From an uncultured Gemmatimonadota bacterium (GTDB taxonomy: Bacteria > Gemmatimonadota > Gemmatimonadetes > Palauibacterales > Palauibacteraceae), in the NCBI GenBank assembly GCA_913043255.1, contig CAJWLK010000014.1, positions 1 through 43,995 of the forward strand: a DNA stretch of 43,995 nucleotides. The letters run 5' to 3'. A program made the position numbers and the translations under genes. Below, in pieces: positions 37,521-43,995 of this stretch; position 1 is the first letter of the stretch; each line of letters begins with the position of its first letter. Under the pieces are notes generated by a model. The model made no database searches and was not told where the DNA came from. It saw only the letters and a program-made list of their open reading frames with translations.

Positions 37521-38143
37521 ACACCCTGACCTCCGACGCGCGAGTAGGTGTTTTCGGTGGGAGTTTTGATCCGCCTCATGTTGGGCATGCCATTGTGGCC
37601 AAGGATCTACTCGAGCAACTACATCTTGACCGGCTCCTCGTGATCCCAGCAGGTGTCCCCCCCCACCGATCCGTTGCTCTTCCGGCTTCAGTTCGACTCG
37701 ACCTGGCGCAGAAGATGTTCCGCGGCTTGGCCTCAATTGAGGTCAGTGACTTGGAACAGGATTTAGTCAAACCATCCTATACTATCGATACGCTACGGGC
37801 ACTAGTGTCACGTTTCCCTGATTCGAAATTCGTTCTGGTAATGGGGGTAGATCAATTTTCGGTTATCGACACATGGAAGGATTTTGAAAAGCTGCCCGAG
37901 TTGGCTGAGATTGCTGTGATGCGTCGTGATGGTGCTGAGCCAATGCGATCCGCCAGGACAGGAGAGATCGAGTATATTGTGGTCGATGTGATGAGAATGG
38001 ACGTATCCTCGAGCCAAGTTCGCCAGCGCCTTCGGGAGGGGCGTTCGATCCGTTTCTTGGTTCCGGATTCAATCCTTCAGGACATAGAACGTGCTTGGAC
38101 GGAGCACGTTCCCAAGCAGACAAGCGAGTCAGAGAGCACTTGA
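37490..38143 (+). CDS. nadD: Nicotinate-nucleotide adenylyltransferase
   Basis: 217 aa. Makes deamido-NAD from NaMN and ATP in NAD synthesis. GGSFDPPHVGH (residues 23-33) contains the HxGH nucleotidyltransferase signature, VIPAGVPPHR follows, and SSSQVRQRL near the C-terminus matches the ISSTxIR-type ATP-binding loop. ATG 37490 overlaps the BamD-like gene by 31 nt in a different frame. I see no later ATG, GTG or TTG before the catalytic motif, so this start stands. Its TGA shares one base with the secA ATG. Confidence 0.95.
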   Translation: MFARSLSSRLNTLTSDARVGVFGGSFDPPHVGHAIVAKDLLEQLHLDRLLVIPAGVPPHRSVALPASVRLDLAQKMFRGLASIEVSDLEQDLVKPSYTIDTLRALVSRFPDSKFVLVMGVDQFSVIDTWKDFEKLPELAEIAVMRRDGAEPMRSARTGEIEYIVVDVMRMDVSSSQVRQRLREGRSIRFLVPDSILQDIERAWTEHVPKQTSESEST

Positions 38144-41100
38144 TGCTAAAGAACGCTGTTACACAAGTCTTTGGAACGCGCTTTTCCCGTGAGATGAAAC
38201 GGCTACGTCCAATTGTCGAACAGATCAAAGAACATGAATTGCGTCTCTCGGGGATAACTGAAGAGGAGTTAAAAGAACAGACTGAGAAATTCCGCAGCAA
38301 AATCCGCGATCGAACTAAGGACCTAGAAGAAACTATTGAATCCCTTCGTGATAAACGTCAGCAGACTGACAACTCTAGTCGTCGGGTTGATCTGACCGAA
38401 CGCATCGTGGCCACAGAGGCTGAACTTACCGAGACCATTCAGACAATCTTGGATGAAATCTTACCGGAGGCCTTTGCCACAGTTAGGGAAGCGTGCCGGC
38501 GGCTCTTGGGAAAACCGATCACAATTACAGGGACCGAGATGAGTTGGGACATGGTTCCCTATGAGGTGCAGTTGATCGGAGGTATCGTGCTGCACCAAGG
38601 CAAGATCGCCGAGATGGCTACAGGTGAAGGAAAAACGCTTGTTGCAACAATGCCGCTTTATCTCAATGCCCTTGCCGGAAAAGGTGCGCATCTGGTTACC
38701 GTGAACGACTACCTTGCGCGCCGTGATTCTCAGTGGATGGGCACAGTCTATGAATATCTCGGTTTGACGGTTGGGCTCCTCGATGACACCCAACCAGGGA
38801 CTGAAGAGCGTAGAACTGCTTATGACGCTGATATTACATATGGTACGAACAATGAATTTGGATTTGACTACCTGCGTGACAATATGGTCATTGAAATGTC
38901 ACAGCGGGTCCAACGTCCACATTCATATGGGATCATTGATGAGGTCGATTCTGTTCTTATTGATGAGGCACGCACTCCCCTCATCATCTCAGGACCTGCC
39001 GGGCGAGATGAACGTGATGTGTACCAGAAATACAACACGCAGGTGGCAGCGCTTGCGAGCAAACAGACCCGCCTAGTCAACACTTTAATTGCCGAAGGAA
39101 CAGAGCTTCTCGAGCAGGCTGATGACAAACACGCGGATGAATCGCGCTTGGAAGCTGGTTTCAAGTTGCTGGCCGCTCAGCGTGCCGCCCCCAAGAACAA
39201 GCGTCTACTCAAACAACTCACCAAATCTGGTGTAAAGCAGCTTGTCCAGCACACGGAAGCTGACATGATGCGTGACAAACGGCTGCCCGAAGTCGATGAG
39301 TTACTTCTCTACTCGATGGATGAGAAGGGACAAACAATCCAGATTTCAGACCAGGGTTTGGACGTTCTTTCACCCAACGACTCTGAGGCGTTCGTTGTCC
39401 CCGACATCTCTGAATCCGTGCAACGCATTGAAGATGACGAGAAGCTTGCGACGGATGAAAAGAGAAAGAAGATCGAGAATCTCGAGCGCGAATATGCGGA
39501 AAAGTCTGAGAAGATCCACGTTATCCATCAACTCGTGAAAGCCCACTCACTATATGAGAAAGATGTTGAATATGTGGTGGAAGGTGGGGAGGTCATCATC
39601 GTCGATCAGTTCACCGGTCGAAAGATGCATGGTCGACGCTGGTCTGATGGCCTTCACCAGGCTGTAGAGGCTAAGGAGAAAGTGACCGTGCGCGGTGAGA
39701 CTCAGACTCTCGCCACGATCACAATCCAAAACTACTTCCGTATGTACAATAAGCTGGCGGGAATGACCGGAACTGCCGAAACAGAGGAAGGCGAGTTCCA
39801 TGAAATCTACGGTCTTGAAGTTGTTGTTATTCCGACAAACCGGCCAGTGCGTCGTGTCGACCACAACGACGTAATTCTTCAGACAAAACAAGAAAAATAC
39901 AGTGCGCTTATCGATGAGATCGAACGGATCAATGAACAGGATCTCCCAATCTTAGTTGGGACGACCAGTGTCGAAGTGTCCGAAATCGTCTCGCGGATGT
40001 TGAAACGACGGGGGCTCGCGCATGAGGTTCTCAACGCGAAACAACATGAACGCGAAGCGCACATTGTCCTGAACGCGGGACAGCCCAAGGCGATCACGAT
40101 CGCGACAAATATGGCGGGACGCGGAACGGATATTAAGCTCGCGGATCCATGCGTGCAGTGTAAAGTGTGTGGGATTCGATCCGATACACCTGCTTTTGGC
40201 CAAGTGGATGAAGAGCCTGACCTTTCACGGGCGGAAATATCGAAGCGTGGATGCGAGGATGAGCCGCCCTGTGGTCTTCAAATATTGGGCACTGAGCGAC
40301 ATGAATCACGCCGGATCGATCGTCAGCTGCGCGGGCGGTCAGGTCGTCAAGGCGATCCGGGTGGAAGTCTGTTCTTCTTGTCGCTCGAAGACGATTTAAT
40401 GCGCCTGTTCATGCCAGAGCGCGTATCGAAGATCATGGACAAACTTGGTGTGGAAGAAGGCGAAATCATCACACACCCATGGATTACGCGGTCGATCGAA
40501 CGAGCTCAGAAACGTGTCGAAATGCAGCACTTCGATGCTCGAAAACGGCTTCTCGAGTATGACGACGTAATGAACCAACAGCGCGAAGTGATCTACGATT
40601 TACGGCTTTATGCCCTTGAGGGAGGTGAGGACCTAAAGGGTGAAACGTGGGAGATGATCGAAGATGGGATCCGTGAAGAGTTAGATCAATATGTTCCGAT
40701 TGGAATCGAACAGGACGAATGGGACATAGGTGCACTTCGAGAACATTTATTAATTGAATACTTCCTCCACAACGATTTCCTCCCACGTGACGCTGCCGCG
40801 AGCGCGGATGATTGGACTGATTCCGAAGCTCTACATCAGGAAGTGATAGAGAGCACGCGTGACCAGTTCCACGGTAAACTCGAGAGCTTTGGAGAGATGT
40901 GGGAACAGGTGCTTCGTTTTATTGTGCTCTCGGTCTTAGATGAGAAATGGAAAGACCACCTTTACGATCTTGACCACCTACGTTCCTCGATCCACTTCCG
41001 GTCATGGGGACAGAAGGATCCCCTCGTTGAGTATAAGAGGGAAGCATATGAAATGTTTGTTCATCTCATTACGGATATTCGAAAGACCATTGCAAATCGG

Positions 41101-41478
41101 TTCTTCCGTGCCCGTATTGAAGTGAAAGGCCCGGTTCAGCCAAGTGCCCCCCTGATCACGGGTACGAGTGGTCCTTCGGAGCCAGGTGTTGGCGACCCGC
41201 GGACTCCAGATAATTTGGCTGCCGGGCAGTCAAGTTTGGATCAGGCGTCCGGCGGTCGGCCAGTGCGGCAGCCCGCCTTCTCCGCTGCGGGTGTTTCTTC
41301 GTCAGCTTCGATGGACCAATTAGAGCCGGATGATACAGCGGCGCGCGCCGCACTGGGAGTTGGTCAACCGAGGCAACCAGGTTCACCGATTACTGCTGAT
41401 AAGGAACCTGGGCGAAATGAACCTTGCCCTTGTGGTAGCGGCAAGAAATATAAGAAGTGTCACGGGAGATTGGGCTAG
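38143..41478 (+). CDS. secA: Preprotein translocase ATPase SecA with cysteine-rich insert
   Basis: 1111 aa from ATG 38143 (TGATG overlap with nadD; the longer frame from 38095 is inside nadD). ATPase motor for Sec export. Walker A MATGEGKTLVAT has Lys164, and DEVDSVLIDEART starts at 266. NYFRMYNKLAGMTGTAETEEG and MAGRGTDIK are classic blocks. It exceeds the usual 830-900 aa: a large insert after the DEAD-box region is like that of FCB-group SecA. A further insert at about 668-711 holds Cys 670, 673, 676, 704 and 710 between GRGTDIKL and LQILGTERHESRR. The C-terminal zinc SecB/membrane motif has Cys 1095, 1097, 1106 and His 1107. Confidence 0.97.
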   Translation: MLKNAVTQVFGTRFSREMKRLRPIVEQIKEHELRLSGITEEELKEQTEKFRSKIRDRTKDLEETIESLRDKRQQTDNSSRRVDLTERIVATEAELTETIQTILDEILPEAFATVREACRRLLGKPITITGTEMSWDMVPYEVQLIGGIVLHQGKIAEMATGEGKTLVATMPLYLNALAGKGAHLVTVNDYLARRDSQWMGTVYEYLGLTVGLLDDTQPGTEERRTAYDADITYGTNNEFGFDYLRDNMVIEMSQRVQRPHSYGIIDEVDSVLIDEARTPLIISGPAGRDERDVYQKYNTQVAALASKQTRLVNTLIAEGTELLEQADDKHADESRLEAGFKLLAAQRAAPKNKRLLKQLTKSGVKQLVQHTEADMMRDKRLPEVDELLLYSMDEKGQTIQISDQGLDVLSPNDSEAFVVPDISESVQRIEDDEKLATDEKRKKIENLEREYAEKSEKIHVIHQLVKAHSLYEKDVEYVVEGGEVIIVDQFTGRKMHGRRWSDGLHQAVEAKEKVTVRGETQTLATITIQNYFRMYNKLAGMTGTAETEEGEFHEIYGLEVVVIPTNRPVRRVDHNDVILQTKQEKYSALIDEIERINEQDLPILVGTTSVEVSEIVSRMLKRRGLAHEVLNAKQHEREAHIVLNAGQPKAITIATNMAGRGTDIKLADPCVQCKVCGIRSDTPAFGQVDEEPDLSRAEISKRGCEDEPPCGLQILGTERHESRRIDRQLRGRSGRQGDPGGSLFFLSLEDDLMRLFMPERVSKIMDKLGVEEGEIITHPWITRSIERAQKRVEMQHFDARKRLLEYDDVMNQQREVIYDLRLYALEGGEDLKGETWEMIEDGIREELDQYVPIGIEQDEWDIGALREHLLIEYFLHNDFLPRDAAASADDWTDSEALHQEVIESTRDQFHGKLESFGEMWEQVLRFIVLSVLDEKWKDHLYDLDHLRSSIHFRSWGQKDPLVEYKREAYEMFVHLITDIRKTIANRFFRARIEVKGPVQPSAPLITGTSGPSEPGVGDPRTPDNLAAGQSSLDQASGGRPVRQPAFSAAGVSSSASMDQLEPDDTAARAALGVGQPRQPGSPITADKEPGRNEPCPCGSGKKYKKCHGRLG

Positions 41479-41482
41479 AATA

Positions 41483-41971
41483 ATGGTCAAAAAGACCGCC
41501 CGGCTGTGCTATGCAGGCCATGAACGCTGGGACCTCGGTGGGCGTGTCTTTGGCGTTTTGGTTGTTGGGGTAACAATGGGTGCCTGTTCCGGAGGTGAAA
41601 CTGACCAGGCGATCCCGGTCAGTGGGGCCCCGGTTAGCGTCGTTTCTGAAAGAGTTGTGGCCCCGGGGAGTACAGATACGATCGAGGTGGCATTATTGGA
41701 ATACGCGATAGGAATGCCAACTAAACTGTCTAGTGGTGAAGTGATTTTGAAGCTGAGTAACCAGGGTTTCGAGGATCACAACCTACGAGTTTTTCCGAGC
41801 AATACGGATTCTCCGGTTTGGGAGACCGAAAGCGATGTGGCCGCGGGAGAGACTCGTTTTGTCGAGTTAGAACTGGGACCTGGGCAGTACATGGTGATCT
41901 GTGATGTTGCAGGCCATGATACGCGTGGGATGTCGGTCACGATTAATGTTGAGGCTATTGAAGGTGACTAA
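41483..41971 (+). CDS. Cupredoxin-fold probable lipoprotein
   Basis: 162 aa from ATG 41483, five bases after the secA stop; a longer frame from 41330 lies inside secA. The N-terminus is basic, then hydrophobic, ending TMGAC, a lipobox-like site. The rest is beta-rich with type-1 copper ligands in the expected order: His99 in FEDHNLRVF, then Cys140, His145 and Met150 in the CDVAGHDTRGM loop, with spacing typical of plastocyanin-like proteins. Likely an extracytoplasmic electron-transfer or copper-handling protein. The specific partner is unknown, and the Shine-Dalgarno is weak. Confidence 0.82.
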   Translation: MVKKTARLCYAGHERWDLGGRVFGVLVVGVTMGACSGGETDQAIPVSGAPVSVVSERVVAPGSTDTIEVALLEYAIGMPTKLSSGEVILKLSNQGFEDHNLRVFPSNTDSPVWETESDVAAGETRFVELELGPGQYMVICDVAGHDTRGMSVTINVEAIEGD

Positions 41972-42036
41972 CTTGGTGCAGCCATGTACGCCCCAGCCTC
42001 CTGAATCACACTCAATTGCACGAGGGTAGAAACCAG

Positions 42037-43218
42037 ATGTTTCTTCGACATGTGCCTCCAATGGGCATTTATGAGACGTTGTATGCGTTTCTGGGATCAT
42101 TCGGAAGTTACATGGGTGAACCGGGGACCCACCCGTGGAGTCAAGGTTTTCCACGCACCGATAAACTCCCGAGTGGTCCGGAGTTACCGAGGAGCGTTCA
42201 AGTTGAATCGGAGGACCTCCGGTACCCAAAGGCATGGGGCCTACCGTCACTCCGTGATGCTATCGCTCGCTACTACCGGACGTCTTATGGCTCGGATATC
42301 TCAGCCGATAACATCATGGTGTTTGCGGGAGGGCGACCTGCAATCGCAGCGCTGCTACTCTTTTTGGATTCTGATATATTAATCCGCATCGCAGAAACGG
42401 AGTACACTCCATATTTCGATCTTCTGAAGTGTCTCCACCGCGACTATGCTCTGGTAGAGAGTTCCGTAGACAATGTTTTTAAGCCTCCAGTCGCTTCCTA
42501 CGCGAATGATTCAATTGATGGTCGTACGCTTATGATGCTGAGTAATCCGTGTAACCCAACGGGGGTGACCCGGACTGGTGCTGATCTCAAGTCTTTGGTT
42601 GACGCGACTAACGTCGATCGCGGGCTACTCGTCGATGAAGCCTACGAACTATTCCACGATGAACCTGTTAGTGCACTTCGCTACATCAAAGATATTGATG
42701 AATCGAACGTTTTCGTGATTGGGGCAGCAACAAAAGGACTTCAGGCCCCAGGGATTCGTATCGGATGGGTCGTAGCCGCAAAGCAACACATTGAGATATT
42801 GGGGAACTTTTCTTCTTTTGGCATGGGAGGGGTTTCTCACCCATCTCAATGTTATGCCGTTGCGTTGTTTGAAGAGGAAAGGATGGCGCTTGCCCGAACA
42901 GCAGTTCCTGATTTTTATGGTTCCCAGCGGGCACGGTATGGAGTTGCTTTCGAGTCTTTAGGCCTGGACTTGTTTTCGGGTGAAGGTGGCTTTTATCACT
43001 GGTGCCGGCTTCCAGGCGGTGTGTCTGCGGAGGACCTGAATAGCCGCTTATTCCAAGAAGGCGCTGCGGTCTTAAAGGGTGTTGATTGCGACATGCTTCG
43101 CCGAGGAGATGACTCGCCCCTCCGAAGCTTCTTTCGCTTCTCGTTCGGTCCGTTGGCTCCAGAATCCTTTGAATCGGACATAAACATTCTCGAGCGAGCG
43201 ATTTCAGCCCTCACGTAA
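42037..43218 (+). CDS. Pyridoxal-phosphate aminotransferase, class I/II
   Basis: 393 aa from ATG 42037, with GAGGG ten bases upstream (a TTG at 42016 is the alternative). Fold-type I aminotransferase: SNPCNPTG at 169-176 binds the substrate carboxylate/PLP loop, Asp200 in LLVDEAYELF pairs with the PLP ring nitrogen, Lys233 in GAATKGLQAPGIRIGW forms the Schiff base, and the Arg in FFRFSFG near the C-terminus is a likely carboxylate binder. The LRYPKAWGLPSLRDAIARYY segment is typical of AspC-like enzymes. The substrate cannot be told from sequence. Confidence 0.88.
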   Translation: MFLRHVPPMGIYETLYAFLGSFGSYMGEPGTHPWSQGFPRTDKLPSGPELPRSVQVESEDLRYPKAWGLPSLRDAIARYYRTSYGSDISADNIMVFAGGRPAIAALLLFLDSDILIRIAETEYTPYFDLLKCLHRDYALVESSVDNVFKPPVASYANDSIDGRTLMMLSNPCNPTGVTRTGADLKSLVDATNVDRGLLVDEAYELFHDEPVSALRYIKDIDESNVFVIGAATKGLQAPGIRIGWVVAAKQHIEILGNFSSFGMGGVSHPSQCYAVALFEEERMALARTAVPDFYGSQRARYGVAFESLGLDLFSGEGGFYHWCRLPGGVSAEDLNSRLFQEGAAVLKGVDCDMLRRGDDSPLRSFFRFSFGPLAPESFESDINILERAISALT

Positions 43219-43242
43219 CCTGTTTCCAGGATATCATTGTGC

Positions 43243-43283
43243 GATCACACCGACTCTAGTCACTACTCAGAGCCGGTGTGATC
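43243..43283. terminator. Long hairpin between convergent genes, probable bidirectional terminator
   Basis: GATCACACCG at 43243-43252 pairs perfectly with CGGTGTGATC at 43274-43283. After an A-C mismatch, CTC at 43254-43256 pairs with GAG at 43270-43272. It lies 24 nt after the aminotransferase stop and before the minus-strand hydrolase stop. Neither side has a good U-tract, so its strength is uncertain. The rest of the 187-nt gap (43219-43405) shows nothing else. Confidence 0.6.
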
Positions 43284-43405
43284 AACTCATTGACTCCCGC
43301 CCGTTAGTCGTCGTTACATCCTCCGATGCCCACCACGAGAATGATGGCTACCAATATTGATCTCTTCATCTAGCTCGCCCTTCGCTGAATTCACCTCGCG
43401 GCTGG

Positions 43406-43995
43406 TTAACGAAGAAATTCCCTGATTGTCGTATTGATAAACGCCGCGTCTTCTGGAGACGATCCTCCTCCTGCAATATGTCCCCATAGGGTAGGTATAA
43501 CCGTGAACTGCACGTCCGGGATAAACTGTGCCTCATGACGCAGCGCATCGATATGGAAATACATATCAGTCTCGCAGGGCATATATAGAACCCTGGCTTT
43601 AATTGAACCCAGTGCCCGCTCGTAATCCCCATCAAATCCCGGAGTGTCGCCGACGTTGTTGTTCTGCCAGGTGCTGGCAAGCCAGATCATGTCGTTGGCA
43701 TCCCCGGCAAACACTCGTCTAAAGAACGCATAGACTTCATCGAGATTATTCATTCCCAGTTGCCGATACAGCTCATTTCGATACCACTCCTGAGAGAAAC
43801 CCCAGGCTGCCCAGTGGGTTGCACCTGCCGCTAACCCAATCTCCGGGGGGGTGCTATAGTTGCCACCGTTATAGGCTGAGTCTGCCATGATCGCCGTTTT
43901 AAAACCTTCGAGTCGCACAACACCGTGTGGGTACTCAACAGCTGAGCCGCAATAACCAACAGCATTATCTACAAAGTCGGGATAACTCACCGCCC
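43406..43995 (-). CDS. Alpha/beta hydrolase, MetX/homoserine-acetyltransferase-like (partial, N-terminus outside window)
   Basis: About 196 C-terminal residues, with stop at 43406-43408. The frame stays open to the right edge: GTG at 43990 is preceded by an in-frame Ala codon and continues, so the true start and the nucleophile Ser lie beyond the window. ATHWAAWGFSQEWYRNELY and the closing block with an Asp in CETDMYF and a His in LWGHIAGG resemble the Asp and His of the catalytic triad in the MetX-type hydrolase fold. Whether it acylates homoserine is not known; several families share this fold. It is the only gene read on the minus strand. Confidence 0.78.
   Translation of the reverse strand, partial: AVSYPDFVDNAVGYCGSAVEYPHGVVRLEGFKTAIMADSAYNGGNYSTPPEIGLAAGATHWAAWGFSQEWYRNELYRQLGMNNLDEVYAFFRRVFAGDANDMIWLASTWQNNNVGDTPGFDGDYERALGSIKARVLYMPCETDMYFHIDALRHEAQFIPDVQFTVIPTLWGHIAGGGSSPEDAAFINTTIREFLR

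Overview
The window is about 44 kb of bacterial chromosome. It is almost entirely housekeeping sequence, read on the + strand, and its core is one of the longest conserved clusters in bacteria: rplJ(end)-rplL-rpoB-rpoC, the str operon (rpsL-rpsG-fusA), the S10-spc-alpha ribosomal protein super-cluster (rpsJ through rplQ), then rpmB and hemD-hemB. A nucleotide-sugar/glycosyltransferase group, two TPR lipoproteins, nadD and secA follow. I see no tRNA, rRNA, CRISPR array, insertion sequence, phage or integron sequence.

Taxon: this is inference only. The long SecA (1111 aa), with the large insert after the DEAD-box region, resembles SecA of the Fibrobacteres-Chlorobi-Bacteroidetes (FCB) group. 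The order of the outer-membrane genes (BamD-like lipoprotein) implies a diderm. Protein style and mid-range base composition would fit a Gemmatimonadota-like or related FCB lineage, perhaps environmental. No marker here settles it.

Layout. 1-566: tail of probable L10 plus L7/L12. 758-9705: rpoB and rpoC. 9706-10015: intergenic region with the best sigma70-type promoter of the window. 10016-13199: rpsL, rpsG, fusA, with no tuf after fusA. 13259-28915: S10, spc and alpha operons run together, including secY, adk, map, infA, rpmJ and rpoA, with many 1-11 nt overlaps indicating translational coupling. 28936-29439: an unrecognised membrane-anchored protein. 29447-29638: rpmB. 29714-31479: hemD-hemB (late steps to uroporphyrinogen). 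31484-35750: Rmd-like reductase, UDP-glucose dehydrogenase, UDP-xylose synthase, GT2 glycosyltransferase. 35788-37520: TPR lipoprotein and BamD-like lipoprotein. 37490-41478: nadD and secA. 41483-43218: cupredoxin-like lipoprotein and a class I/II aminotransferase. 43406-43995: an alpha/beta hydrolase on the minus strand, cut by the window edge, convergent with the rest across a long hairpin.

How they fit together: the genes build the transcription and translation machinery (RNA polymerase beta, beta', alpha; 29 ribosomal proteins including the partial L10; EF-G, IF-1) and the export and maturation steps next to it (SecY, SecA, methionine aminopeptidase, adenylate kinase). Downstream come cofactor synthesis (haem, NAD) and envelope building (nucleotide sugars, polyprenyl glycosyltransfer, beta-barrel assembly lipoprotein). 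No obviously new defence or mobile system is present. The most unusual points are a cysteine cluster inserted into SecA, an internally repeated expansion of RpoB, acidic tails on L10 and L4, an insert in L23, and one unknown membrane protein embedded in the ribosomal cluster.
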